Positions 10,357 to 19,769 of a DNA stretch of 64,000 bases are shown in pieces. The stretch is from contig NC_087066.1 of NCBI RefSeq assembly GCF_963678635.1, forward strand, positions 65,323,277 to 65,387,276, given 5' to 3'. A program made the position numbers and the translations under genes. The notes under the pieces are model-generated. The model was not told the DNA's origin. It saw only the letters and a program-made list of their open reading frames with translations, and made no database searches. The stretch comes from Symsagittifera roscoffensis. Taxonomy: Eukaryota; Xenacoelomorpha; Acoela; Convolutidae. Position 1 is the first letter of the stretch; the number at the start of each line of letters is the position of its first letter.

Positions 10357-10988
10357 TGACGAGTCTTGGGACAGTACCGAAGAAGTCTTGGGACATTGCA
10401 GTCTGGGGACAGTCTTGGGGCAACACAGTCCTGGGACAGTCTTGGGACAGTGCAGCCTTGGGACAGTCTTGGACCAGAGCAGTCTTGGTACGAAACAGTC
10501 TTGGGACGTTGGTCTTGGGACATTGGTCTTGGGACATTGGTCTTGGGACATTGGTCTTGGGACATTGGTCTTGGGACATTATTCTTGGGCCATTGGTCTT
10601 GGGACATTGGTCTTGGGACAGTGGTCTTGGGACGTTGGTCTTGGGACGTTGGTCTTGGGACAGTGGTCTTGGGACATTGGTCTTGGGACATTGGTCTTGG
10701 GACATTAGTCTTGGGCCATTGGTCTTGGGACATTGGTCTTGGGACAGTGGTCTTGGGACATTGGTCTTGGGACATTAGTCTTGGGACAGTGGTCTTGGGA
10801 CATTAGTCTTGAGCCATTGGTCTTGGGACATTAGTCTTGGGACAATAGTCTTGGGACGTTGGTCTTGGGCCATTGGTCTTGGGACATTAGTCTTGGGACA
10901 GTGGTCTTGGGACGTTGGTCTTGGGCCATTGGTCTTGGGACATTAGTCTTGGGAAACTAGTCTGGGGACGTTGGTCTTGGGACATAAG
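10357..10988 (+). repeat. 14-bp minisatellite
   Basis: About 45 copies of CTTGGGACATTGGT with variants at the ATT/AGT/CGT triplet and occasional GGGCC. The outermost copies are most diverged and the central ones most uniform. Because 14 is not a multiple of three and the unit has no stop codon, all frames are open on both strands. Confidence 0.95.
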
Positions 10989-11182
10989 TCAGGTTGAAGT
11001 AACCAATTGCAAAATCATATTCTCTATCCTATCCTAACATATAAAATTTTCAAGAGCTTAAGAAAAGTTGTTTTTAGCAAAACGTCGATTTCTTTTTATA
11101 AAATTTTTTTTGTCAAAGGGGTTTTAACCTTAGAGTAGAATTTTGTAGATAATAATACTGTAAATAGTAACAATTGTAAATA

Positions 11183-12240
11183 ATGAGGCGAAACAGGGTA
11201 CCGGTAGCTGAAAAGAGGTCTACCGAAGCGAAGACAAAGTATAACTCGTCGCTACGTAAAACAACATCAATGGGTCCGAAGGTAACAAAGAAGAACTTTT
11301 CAGTTAGTATGGTCAGCACGAGGAGTACCACGGAGAACAAAGCAAAAGAGGGCACAGAAGAGGAACGAGTAGAACCCACCATCGAGATTGATCTAGAGAC
11401 ACCTGATCAAAGTGTGGATGAAGCAGGAAAGAAGACGACAGAGTCAACTCCAATGCCTAATGCGGAAGAACCTAACCCGAATCCCATAGAGTTCTCACCG
11501 ATAGACAACGAGGAAGACACAACAGGCAACACGCAAGAAACAGTGAAGGATGAGTCTCAAAAGAGAACGTCTTTTACTGAAATATTAGCAATGATGGTCG
11601 GAATGAGATCGAAGGACGCAGCAGTGGAGGAGACGAAAGTTGAGAAAAGCAAAACATTCGGAACAGTATCCACGAGAACAACAGAGACCGAGCAGAACGA
11701 GGGTCAGAGAAAATCGGGACCAGTGACCAACTACAGGACAACAACGGACCATGGAACGACAACTCTTGAGTTAAGCGACTTGATGGCGAAATTAGATCAG
11801 ATAGATGAGAAACTGAAGCACAGCGAAGAGGATAGAAATGTGATAAGGAATGAAATGAGACACAACAAACATGAGTACTTGGACAACTATTTTCATCTAG
11901 CGAGAGCGACGGAGGAAAAGCTTCAGAAGATGTCTGACAAAGTAGAAACCACTGATGAAGAGCGAGAAAAGAACATCAGAAAAGACATGCAAGAAATGAA
12001 GCAGCGATATGACACAGTGAATTGCCAGTTAGGGAGTTTGGAAACGAGAATGGATACGATGAGTAGGGAACAGGCTGAGAGCTCAAGTGCAATACAGACA
12101 AAGCTAGACGCTATTCTTAGGAATTCAACACAACAAGACAGGCCAGCTGCAGAGAGGACACAAGGTAATAGAGTGGACTTCGTGGAGCCTCAAAGGAACA
12201 AACGACAGTCAAAACCGTTACCAGCAACCCGGGAGGCCGC
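11183..12240 (+). CDS. Giant element gag, N-terminal region
   Basis: ATG at 11183 opens a ~350-residue stretch, rich in E, K, T and R, with no globular motif that I recognise. Residues ~200-310 have a strong heptad character (DLMAKLDQIDEKLKHSEEDR and following) and should form a coiled coil, which fits an assembly role in the virus-like particle. The open frame runs to 12424, but from about 12240 its sequence becomes meaningless while the frame at 12255 gives a good gag continuation, so a one-base shift occurred near 12240. It might be a programmed shift, but in a copy with many lesions a mutation is simpler. Confidence 0.75.
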
Positions 12241-12254
12241 GATTACGGCACTTT

Positions 12255-13016
12255 GTGGGGGCCAGGGTCATTATAAAAAATGGAACAGTGAACACAACCA
12301 GTGGTCCAGGGGACTCCACGACTCACAACAACGTGGGACCGGATGCCATGACTTGGGCAAGCACCTGGGAAATGATGAACAGGACGCTAGAAGCCTTCGC
12401 CACGAGGAACACCGACTCGAGTGACAGAGGAGGCAACAAATCCAGGAAAACCTTCAAGAAACCGAAGGAGTTTAAAGATGATTCAGATGGATGCAGTGAC
12501 ACTTGGGTAGAAGTCATGAGGCTGCACTTAGAACAAGACAACTTGAACGATGAGAGGCAGGCATGCACAGCGATACTGAGCAATCTGGAAGGAACGGCAT
12601 TGAAATGCGTGGTTGCGAAGAAAGAAGAGGAACGCGACACAGCGGACAAAATCTTTGAAATATTGTTAAACAGGTTCGGCTCAGGCATGAAGGGTCATCA
12701 AGCGATGATGCTATTTGAAAAGAGGAGACAAAGGGACGATGAATCGATAGACAGGTTCCTAGATGATCTTGAGAGCTTGAGAAGAAGGAGTGACCCGGAA
12801 GAATCTACCAATCGAAGGAACTTCAGCATCGCCTCAAAGTTAATTGATGGGGTAAAGAGTGATGACTTGAGAACGATGTTAGCAACGTACTATACATTGT
12901 CGAAAGACAGTGCACCAACCCCAGAAGAGATGAGGCAGAAGTCAAGAGAGTACATGCTGATGAAACCCAAGAAATACTCGTACTCAGACAACAGGAACAC
13001 ACAAGGCTGCACTTAG
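12255..13016 (+). CDS. Giant element gag, capsid region
   Basis: Continuation of gag in the next frame. Residues ~75-215 have the Ty3 Retrotrans_gag pattern: W-x3-M-x2-HL, then ACTAILSNLEGTAL, a helix ending ILLNRFGSG, and a second helix pair with ESIDRFLDDLESL. This is the capsid that forms the particle shell. No CCHC zinc knuckle follows, although Ty3 gag normally has one. The frame instead ends at a TAG at 13014 inside a patch built from copies of other gag segments (13004-13049), so the nucleocapsid has been deleted here. Confidence 0.8.
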   Translation: MGARVIIKNGTVNTTSGPGDSTTHNNVGPDAMTWASTWEMMNRTLEAFATRNTDSSDRGGNKSRKTFKKPKEFKDDSDGCSDTWVEVMRLHLEQDNLNDERQACTAILSNLEGTALKCVVAKKEEERDTADKIFEILLNRFGSGMKGHQAMMLFEKRRQRDDESIDRFLDDLESLRRRSDPEESTNRRNFSIASKLIDGVKSDDLRTMLATYYTLSKDSAPTPEEMRQKSREYMLMKPKKYSYSDNRNTQGCT

Positions 13017-13049
13017 AACAATACATTGTCGAGTTAAGCGACTTGATGG
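13004..13049 (+). other. Patchwork filler at a gag deletion
   Basis: Three consecutive blocks are exact copies of upstream gag: 13004-13021 equals 12519-12536 (18 nt), 13021-13032 equals 12892-12903 (12 nt), and 13031-13049 equals 11768-11786 (19 nt). Adjacent blocks share 1-2 nt. This is the signature of repeated template switching at a deletion, and it lies where the nucleocapsid should be. Confidence 0.9.
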
Positions 13050-13095
13050 ACACGAAGTAACGAGAAACTTAAGCGAACCAAGTGACCAGACAATA

Positions 13096-14211
13096 ATGCA
13101 CATTGATGTGTACGCAGATTACTTGAGTTGTATAAGCCCACAAATGACTTCTAGAGCGTTGAGAGCACTACTCACGAGAGGGGGTACCAAGTCGGTACGT
13201 GTTGATAACAGGGTCACTGAAGCTTATGGTCCACATGAAGTGATGCTAAATATAGATGGAATCAACATCTATACCAAAACAATGATAACATGTGATGAAG
13301 ACCTAATTGGGCAAATCTACGTGGGAAGAGAAGAGTTGAAAGTGAGATCGATCGGACACTGCGCCATGCTTGAAGAAGATGCGATGCACATCGGGACAGA
13401 GGCAGATGTGACAGGACACGTGTTAGACATAAGTGGCAAAAAGATTCAGTTACGTGGGTTACTCGATACGGGAGCAGTCTTGAGTGTCATACCAATCGAA
13501 ACTTGGGAACGAATGGGCTTCAACAAAGATGATTTGATAGATTCGAGAATACGGTTGTCAGCTGCAAACAAAGGGGCCCTGCGGGTGTTGGGCAGAACGC
13601 CGATAATAGCCCTCAATCTGGGGGAACCTAACCTGTGGATGAGCTTTCTTGTGGTAGAAAACCTAGATGAGTCTGACCAATTTATTTTAGGCAGAGACTT
13701 CATCAGGAACTTTGATGTAGCGATTGATCTAAGCAACGCAATGTTCAGGATACGGAACCCGGATAGGAGGTACGCAATCAAACCGGTAAATTTAATAATG
13801 GCAAATGAAACCAAAGCACCGGTATTCTTGAGTAGGAGGGTGAGGCTAAAGGCGAACGAGGCGGCGATTGTAAGCTTACGAATGAAAAATTACAATGAAC
13901 TAAGTGACAACAAGCAGGTGTGTGTAGTCCCAAACCCAAATAGTCAAAGTGCTGCTGTTTTAGGAAGATCCTTCTCGATTACGAAGAGCGGCCTCTGCGT
14001 GAGTGTCTTGTTGAATACCCTTGACATGCCAGTCACGATACAGAGGGGGAGGAAACTGGGATATGCTTTATCTGTTAAAACTCGATATGAAATGACTGAA
14101 AACCATAAACAAAATGAAGTTGTTGATTGTCCCAATCATAGGGACAAAATTTGTATCATGAGACGATTAAACAAAAATAAAAGATTCATCAGGTCTTGTG
14201 AAGTCACTTAA
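13096..14211 (+). CDS. Giant element aspartic protease region
   Basis: A 371-residue frame with a retropepsin domain at about residues 108-220. The catalytic triad is DTG in RGLLDTGAVLSVIP (D at 13465), with the second signature FILGRDFIRNFDVAIDL (ILGxDF flap/loop) ~75 residues later. Retropepsin processes the gag-pol polyprotein inside particles. The ~100 residues before the domain and ~150 after it are unassigned linker. The end overlaps the RT frame, which opens at 14171, by about 40 nt in the +1 frame, so a +1 shift or a mutation links protease to RT. Confidence 0.85.
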   Translation: MHIDVYADYLSCISPQMTSRALRALLTRGGTKSVRVDNRVTEAYGPHEVMLNIDGINIYTKTMITCDEDLIGQIYVGREELKVRSIGHCAMLEEDAMHIGTEADVTGHVLDISGKKIQLRGLLDTGAVLSVIPIETWERMGFNKDDLIDSRIRLSAANKGALRVLGRTPIIALNLGEPNLWMSFLVVENLDESDQFILGRDFIRNFDVAIDLSNAMFRIRNPDRRYAIKPVNLIMANETKAPVFLSRRVRLKANEAAIVSLRMKNYNELSDNKQVCVVPNPNSQSAAVLGRSFSITKSGLCVSVLLNTLDMPVTIQRGRKLGYALSVKTRYEMTENHKQNEVVDCPNHRDKICIMRRLNKNKRFIRSCEVT

Positions 14212-14749
14212 GTCAGAGACGGACGATGGACTATCGAGCTGTTCGAATTTTCCGGAACGGCCCACATTAGACGAAATACAGGGTGATAAACGGGTTCTAC
14301 CGGATATTGAACCCTTAAGAGGCAAGTTCACGGACGAACAGCTCGAAGCCATCAAGGACGTACTAGAGCGGAACGAAGAAGTTTTTTCAAGGCATAAGGC
14401 AGACATCGGGTTTTGTAATCTGGTTGAGCATGAAATAGAACTTGAGGAAAACTCAATACCGCACAGGGAGGGGGCGAGGCGCATGACCCCACACAAATCG
14501 GATGCGTGTAGAAAGGCGATTGAAACGCTACTAGAGTATGACATGATAGAATCATCCAAATCACCGTGGGCGTGTGGAGTAGTGATGGCCAAAAAGAAAG
14601 GCGACCAGTTGAGGTTTTGTTGTGACTTTCGATACCTGAACTCCGTCACGGTGAAGGATGCCTATCCCATACCTAGGATTGATGAGAGCCTCTCGAAGTT
14701 AGGTGATGCAAAATTTTTTACGACTCTTGATTTAGGCTCAGCTTTTTAG
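14171..14749 (+). CDS. Giant element reverse transcriptase, fingers (stop at 14747)
   Basis: The frame opens at 14171. It carries the Ty3 connection and RT fingers: HEIELEENSIPHREGARR, a YDMIESSKSPWA motif, MAKKKGDQLRFCCDFRYLN, and DAYPIPRIDE followed by FTTLDLGSAF. A TAG at 14747-14749 replaces the tryptophan codon expected before QVP, which is consistent with TGG to TAG. The frame continues unshifted after the stop, so this is a nonsense mutation in an otherwise normal polymerase. Confidence 0.88.
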   Translation, partial: TKIKDSSGLVKSLKSETDDGLSSCSNFPERPTLDEIQGDKRVLPDIEPLRGKFTDEQLEAIKDVLERNEEVFSRHKADIGFCNLVEHEIELEENSIPHREGARRMTPHKSDACRKAIETLLEYDMIESSKSPWACGVVMAKKKGDQLRFCCDFRYLNSVTVKDAYPIPRIDESLSKLGDAKFFTTLDLGSAF

Positions 14750-15841
14750 CAGGTACCGCTGAGGAAGCAGGACAGGGACAAGACAGGGTTTGCCTGCGAG
14801 TTGGGTCTGTTTCAATGGAAACGGATGCCGTTTGGACTTTGCAATGCCACAGCCACCTTTCAGCGGTTGATGGCATACGCGCTGATAGGCGTGACGAAGA
14901 AGTACGGCAATCTGGTAATGTGCTATGTGGATGACGTGGTAATAGCGACACCCACACTAGAGGACCACATTAAGAGAGTCGACGAAGTATTTGCGTGTAT
15001 GAGGATGTCGGGGCTGAAGTGCAAACCATCAAAGTGTGAGATACTCAAGGACTCGATAAATTACTTGGGCAGGATGGTGGACAGACACGGCATCAGACCA
15101 GATCCAGATGCGGTAGAGGCAGTCCTAACTTGGAAATCGCCGAAAACGGAACACCAATTGATGAGCTTTCTGGGTTTTGCAAACTACTATAGGGAATTTG
15201 TCAAAGGCTACGCAGACAAGGTTTATCCGATGCAACAGTTAATGAGGCACAAGGGCAAGAAGTTCACGTGGAATAAAGCAGCAGAAGAGTCATTCCAGAG
15301 AATAAAGAAAGAGTTGTGCGAGGCACCAGTACTAGGGATGCCAACAGAGAAGGGGATGTACGTACTGGATACGGACGCGTCGGTAGTAGCGATATCTGGA
15401 ATTCTCCACCAAGAACAAGAGTGGAACGGGAAGACAGTCTTGAGACCGATAGCGTACGGGAGCAAAGTCCTAAGTGACACGAAAATGAAGTACGGAGCAC
15501 CGAAAGCAGAAATGTTCGCGGTGGTTACCTTTGTCGAGAAATATAGGGCATACCTAGGCAGCCAGCCATTCAAGTTGCGAGTCGACAACCGGGCACTAAG
15601 CTGGCTGAAAACGTACTCAATGGACCAAAGTTACATTGGGAGGTGGATAGTTCGCCTGGACGTATACAATATGATAATTGAGCACAGAACACGAGACAAA
15701 CATCAAAATGCTGACAGCTTGAGCAAGAAGACGGAGTTCTACGAGAGACAAGAACAGAGGGAGGCAGATAGACCTGAAATCAAAGATGGCTTCTCCTTCA
15801 TGGACAAGGAAACGTATGACAGTCTTCCTCTCTCGAGATAG
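14750..15841 (+). CDS. Giant element reverse transcriptase palm/thumb and RNase H
   Basis: Continues the RT in the same frame: QWKRMPFGLCNATATFQRLM, the catalytic YVDD box at 14924-14935, and LGRMVDRHGIRPDP. The thumb follows with SFLGFANYYREFVKGYA. RNase H comes next with its acidic residues in VLDTDAS, KAEMFAV and RVDNRAL, and the tail HQNADSLSKK. Together these copy the element RNA into DNA in cytoplasmic particles. The frame ends at a TAG at 15839-15841, but the same frame continues into the integrase, so the stop interrupts one pol polyprotein. Confidence 0.93.
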   Translation, partial: QVPLRKQDRDKTGFACELGLFQWKRMPFGLCNATATFQRLMAYALIGVTKKYGNLVMCYVDDVVIATPTLEDHIKRVDEVFACMRMSGLKCKPSKCEILKDSINYLGRMVDRHGIRPDPDAVEAVLTWKSPKTEHQLMSFLGFANYYREFVKGYADKVYPMQQLMRHKGKKFTWNKAAEESFQRIKKELCEAPVLGMPTEKGMYVLDTDASVVAISGILHQEQEWNGKTVLRPIAYGSKVLSDTKMKYGAPKAEMFAVVTFVEKYRAYLGSQPFKLRVDNRALSWLKTYSMDQSYIGRWIVRLDVYNMIIEHRTRDKHQNADSLSKKTEFYERQEQREADRPEIKDGFSFMDKETYDSLPLSR

Positions 15842-17704
15842 TTGGACAAATCAGGCAAACCGATAGAAGATCACACCGAGTTACCAAAGGAAACCACAAA
15901 AAAAACAATCTTAAGAAAGAACCGAGGGATGCCTATAGGAATAATGCTTAAGTCAAAGATCGTGAGGGAGACGCTCAAAACAAAAGGCTACGATCTCAAC
16001 CAAGTAGAAACGGGGGAAGCACAAATAGACGAGGACTTAAAGGGGTTACTCGAGAGACTAGCAGATGATAAGCCCGTGATTCAAGAAAACTGTAGAGAGG
16101 AACCTGAGGTCACAATACTGCGGAAGAACGGGACAGCTAGTGATAGAAACACCTCGAAGGTAACTAATCTAAATGAGAAGGAAGTGGTGCAGTCACTGGT
16201 TGAAAAGATCCCAGCTGAATTACTTGAACAGACTAGAGTCAGGACAAAGAGAGTGGAATTCAAGGAAGAAGCTGAATACCTGGGACCAGGTCAAGAGTCC
16301 GGGGAGCGGTCCACGTCTACAGAAGAAGAAAACACTGAAGGAGAAAATTTGTCCGGGGAGTGTGAAATGTGGGATGTGGATTCGGAAGCGAGCAGTGACA
16401 ATCAAGATAGTCTCTGCATGATATTGGCAGAAGAAAAGATTAGACACCACGACAGGGAACTACAAACAGATCCGTCCTCAGGAACCTTCAACTTGGACAT
16501 GCAGGAGATACGAGGTGGTGAAGAACTTGAAAGGATTGCAGTTTCGAGGAAGCCATTCAGGGAGCTATCATGCAATTCGAATGTGAGAACAAATCTGGTG
16601 CCGGAAGACGACATGAAGGTGGTGAGGAGGATAGTATGCGTGAAGCTGAATGACGACCTTCACAACCCTGGGGAGATGAATGGGCAGATCATGGCGCTGA
16701 AGGAACATGTCAGAGCGAGATACAGGCTGTCGGACCTGGTAAGAGCCCAGAAGAATGACAAGATGACAAGCAATCTCTCCAAATGGATCCGAACGGGGTC
16801 TAAGGAGAAAGGGGAACTTGAGGAGGACAGCTACAAGATCCTGAGCCAATTCTACAAAGAGAGGAAAGAATTACTCTATCACACGGCTGATGGGGTTGTA
16901 GCATGCAAGAGAAAAGAAGAAGACAAGATATTACACAAGCACAACCTCATCATACTACCACAATTATATCAGACAGAGGTGCTGTTCAGATCACATGATC
17001 AAATGGGGCACCAGGGGATAGACAAAGTGCAACAAAGAATACTTCACAGGTTCGATTGGCCAGGATTGAGGAAAGCCTGTGAGAGGTGGGTGAATGCATG
17101 CCTAACATGTTTGCAAGCGAAAGACCCTAGGAAGATGAAATTCCCACTCAAGTCGGTTGAAAGCTCGGAATTTAATGAAGTGGTGCAAATAGACCATCAG
17201 AAGATCTGTATGACGGACTCAGGGTATAACCAGATACTGGTTATAATTGATCACTTCACAAAGCTGGCAGAGGTGGTGCCGTGTCAAACAGCTTCAGCAG
17301 AGGAGACTTGTGACCACTTGATAACCCATTGGATATCAAGGTATGGTTGTCCAATGACTTTTCAGTCAGACAACGGCAAAGCCTTTGTGGGGGACTTGAC
17401 TAAGGAATTAATGAAGACGTCACACATAGCTCAAGCACACTCAACTACCTACCACCCTCAGACCAACGGACTGGTAGAGAGACAGAATAGAACGTTGGTG
17501 AACATGCTGAGGTTATACTGCTCTAGATACATGACGGACTGGGATAAGTATCTGCCTCAAGTCGTAGGGGCATACAACAGAACTCAACACTCAACGACGG
17601 GAATCAGCCCATTCATGATGTTGACAGGCAAAGAGAGAGCGATGCCCCTGACGTTCTTTTACCGGAGTATGAAGGAAAGAGGACGTCGCCTCAAGCTTAC
17701 GTGA
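15842..17704 (+). CDS. Giant element integrase with long N-terminal linker
   Basis: Residues ~1-270 are an acidic, low-complexity linker between RNase H and integrase, longer than usual for Ty3. Residues ~375-425 hold the HHCC zinc finger (SHDQMGHQGI ... CLTC). The catalytic core has D at 17192 (VVQIDHQ), D at 17369 (QSDNGKAF) and E at 17477 (GLVERQNRT), spaced D-x58-D-x35-E as in Ty3/retroviral integrases. It inserts the cDNA into the genome. Near 17665 a one-base loss shifts the frame: the sequence stops making sense in this frame and resumes in the frame of 17701. Confidence 0.93.
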   Translation: MDKSGKPIEDHTELPKETTKKTILRKNRGMPIGIMLKSKIVRETLKTKGYDLNQVETGEAQIDEDLKGLLERLADDKPVIQENCREEPEVTILRKNGTASDRNTSKVTNLNEKEVVQSLVEKIPAELLEQTRVRTKRVEFKEEAEYLGPGQESGERSTSTEEENTEGENLSGECEMWDVDSEASSDNQDSLCMILAEEKIRHHDRELQTDPSSGTFNLDMQEIRGGEELERIAVSRKPFRELSCNSNVRTNLVPEDDMKVVRRIVCVKLNDDLHNPGEMNGQIMALKEHVRARYRLSDLVRAQKNDKMTSNLSKWIRTGSKEKGELEEDSYKILSQFYKERKELLYHTADGVVACKRKEEDKILHKHNLIILPQLYQTEVLFRSHDQMGHQGIDKVQQRILHRFDWPGLRKACERWVNACLTCLQAKDPRKMKFPLKSVESSEFNEVVQIDHQKICMTDSGYNQILVIIDHFTKLAEVVPCQTASAEETCDHLITHWISRYGCPMTFQSDNGKAFVGDLTKELMKTSHIAQAHSTTYHPQTNGLVERQNRTLVNMLRLYCSRYMTDWDKYLPQVVGAYNRTQHSTTGISPFMMLTGKERAMPLTFFYRSMKERGRRLKLT

Positions 17705-19035
17705 AAGAGGCGATCAGGAGACAGCAGGAAATTAACGAGCTGTGCAACAGGAACACTGCGCAGGCACAAATGAGACAGCGCAAGAAATATGATGAAAAAA
17801 TATTACAGGCGAAGCCATATGAAGTGGGCCAGTATGTGTTGGTTTTCCAGAATGTGATACCGCCCAAAGGGACGAAGAAACTACTCAAGAAATGGAGAGG
17901 ACCATTCATGATAACTGAAGTACATCAACAAGGACGGTTCTACCGCTTGAGTACTGATCGAGCAGCACATTATGAGAACCTGAAGCCTCATATCCCATCC
18001 CCAGAGGACTGGTGTGTACCAAAAGACATGGAGGGACTAGAGTACCTACTGGTGGAACCAGCATGTGAAGTGAACGAGAAAGGCACCAGAGATAAAAATG
18101 ATGACAATGAAAACTTGAGTTTGGATGACAACGAAAAAATAGACGCGGACTCTGAAGCGGAATCTTTTGTGGAGGAAGATTGGAACGATCCGGATCAAGG
18201 TGAGGTGCCGAAGTGGACAGAACCAGACTTGTCAATAACAGCGGGGACAAGGAGTGGCAATCGCAAACGCACAGGCATGAGGTACAACACGTACGGGGAC
18301 GATTTCCTGATCGACAAGTTAAAGCCCGATGACCTAAGCAGAGAACTAACAAGTGTGGGCGAGCTGGCGGCAGATGGTGAATGGCAGATCATCAATGATA
18401 ATGAACACTATCCACAGGAAGACTACTCGACGCCGGAGCGGGAGACAGATTTAGAACAGAGCGAGATAGAGAGGAGGGAAAATACGAACCTGAGGATAAT
18501 AGAATGGATGCGCGATGTCAAGAACGAAAGCGACGAAGGACAGAGCATACAGCAAGTTGACATATCAGCGGGGAAGTACATGAAAACGAAGGATCCTCTT
18601 TTCGGCTGGATGGCAACAGACAGCCCGCTCGACATTCCGCCAGATAATTCAGACCCAGCATCATCGACGGGGACGTCGATAAATATTTTTGTCCGGGGAG
18701 TGGGGGTAGGACTTACCCACACCGAAATTTTGATGATAAAGAAACTCAGAGAAGTCAGAGAAAAGTACGGACTGGAGCTGGAAGGGGAGGAGGCCGAGCC
18801 TACCATAGGACGGAATTTCAAAACGAAGTTTGAAATACCAAACGAATACTCAGAGAATATCCTGATAACGGATAGTGACTTCATTCTGTCAGACAGGACT
18901 AGCGTAATCTGTATCACGGCGGACATGAGTTTCAAATCAAGACTGGAAGAAGACTTCAAGAGAGAATACCAGAACGTGGAGTTTCTGTTTAGACAGAGAC
19001 CGGGACTGGGAGGAATGGCCGCGCTTCCACCATAA
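17701..19035 (+). CDS. Integrase C-terminal module, acidic linker and start of macro domain
   Basis: Continues integrase after the frameshift. Residues ~35-100 match the GPY/F module of Ty3 integrases (GQYVLVFQN, KKWRGPFMITEV, FYRLSTD, ENLKPH), which binds DNA or chromatin. Residues ~120-370 are a strongly acidic linker rich in D, E and S. From about 18850 the sequence is globular and macro-like (ILITDSDFILSDRTSVICI, then TADMSFKSRLEEDFKREY). The frame stops at a TAA at 19033-19035 inside that domain and continues in the same frame afterwards. A macro domain on an integrase C-terminus is unusual. Confidence 0.82.
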   Translation: MKEAIRRQQEINELCNRNTAQAQMRQRKKYDEKILQAKPYEVGQYVLVFQNVIPPKGTKKLLKKWRGPFMITEVHQQGRFYRLSTDRAAHYENLKPHIPSPEDWCVPKDMEGLEYLLVEPACEVNEKGTRDKNDDNENLSLDDNEKIDADSEAESFVEEDWNDPDQGEVPKWTEPDLSITAGTRSGNRKRTGMRYNTYGDDFLIDKLKPDDLSRELTSVGELAADGEWQIINDNEHYPQEDYSTPERETDLEQSEIERRENTNLRIIEWMRDVKNESDEGQSIQQVDISAGKYMKTKDPLFGWMATDSPLDIPPDNSDPASSTGTSINIFVRGVGVGLTHTEILMIKKLREVREKYGLELEGEEAEPTIGRNFKTKFEIPNEYSENILITDSDFILSDRTSVICITADMSFKSRLEEDFKREYQNVEFLFRQRPGLGGMAALPP

Positions 19036-19305
19036 GTAGCACAAGTCCCGGGCAAATATCTGTGCTTCCTAGTGACGAGGGTCAATGACAGAAACACGAT
19101 CGATCCTGAACACGTGATGTTGGCACTAACGAGACTACGAGACTTCATGATTGAAAGAGGGATAACGAAGGTCTCAATGCCGGTGTATGACCCAAACAGG
19201 GGGAAATTGAGCCCAAGGGAATTGTACGCTATCCTACACGTGCTCTTCGCAGAAACTGAGATAATGGTGCATCTTCACAAGAAATACTACTTGAGCATCG
19301 CCTGA
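19036..19305 (+). CDS. Second half of the TARG1-like macro domain
   Basis: In frame with the preceding ORF across one TAA. The sequence VPGKYLCFLVTRVNDRNT, then a helix, ITKVSMPVYDPNRGKLSP and a final strand EIMVHLH follow the order of the human TARG1/OARD1 macro domain (GRYIYYLITKKR ... LSMPRIGCGLDRL ... IKITVY). Such domains bind ADP-ribose and some remove it from proteins. At the positions of the TARG1 catalytic lysine and aspartate this copy has R and G, and the GCG loop reads DPN. It may therefore bind rather than cleave, or be decayed. Likely the true C-terminus of pol. Confidence 0.7.
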   Translation, partial: VAQVPGKYLCFLVTRVNDRNTIDPEHVMLALTRLRDFMIERGITKVSMPVYDPNRGKLSPRELYAILHVLFAETEIMVHLHKKYYLSIA

Positions 19306-19754
19306 GTCGGGTACGTGGGGGTCTTGAGTTGGGCATGAGGGAAGAATCTCGAGTCAGGTGTGGGGGTACAAAACAGGTAGAGAATTTTAGAGGTGATTGG
19401 CATGCCAATTAACATTTTAAATGATTGATGGTGCTAAAACATAAAATTAATCTGCATGTTTTTAGAAAATTTCCAATTGAACTATTTTAAATCGGACGGA
19501 AAGGAAAGGGTTTTAACTAGAATAGTAAAGGGGGTTTTTAGGTTAGGAAAACCACCTGCTAGTCTAAAAATGGAGTGTTTTTGTTTCAGATTGATTTGGT
19601 AAAGTCAAATTGACTACTCAACTGTATTCAATTGGAGAAAGAGAACACAAGTTGAACGACACCTCAAGAAGTAATACTCAAGTTGCTCAGGTAATACTCA
19701 AGTTGCTCAGGTAATACTCAAGTTGCTCAGGTAGAACTCAATACTCAAGATCAT
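19306..19754 (+). other. Spacer between pol and the accessory region
   Basis: No ORF is recognised. It contains an AT-rich part that could carry a splice acceptor or promoter for the downstream ORFs, and three perfect 20-bp tandem copies of GTAATACTCAAGTTGCTCAG at 19671-19730. Confidence 0.6.
19671..19730 (+). repeat. 20-bp tandem repeat, three copies
   Basis: GTAATACTCAAGTTGCTCAG repeated three times without change, 40 bp before the first accessory start codon at 19770. Confidence 0.95.
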
Positions 19755-19769
19755 TTGGAAATTACGGAA

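Larger units (their letters stand above)
8913..11182 (+). other. Giant element 5' leader
   Basis: A 2.27-kb untranslated leader between the 5' LTR and the gag start at 11183. It holds a two-copy 69-bp tandem repeat, several G-rich runs around 9740-10020, and a 14-bp minisatellite of about 630 bp. The apparent ORFs over the minisatellite (10273-10806, both strands, all frames) arise only because the repeat unit lacks stops. No gene is recognised. Confidence 0.7.

Noticed and set aside
10273-10806. Six overlapping ORFs of 92-146 codons on both strands
   Set aside because: They are translations of the stop-free 14-bp minisatellite in every frame, not genes.
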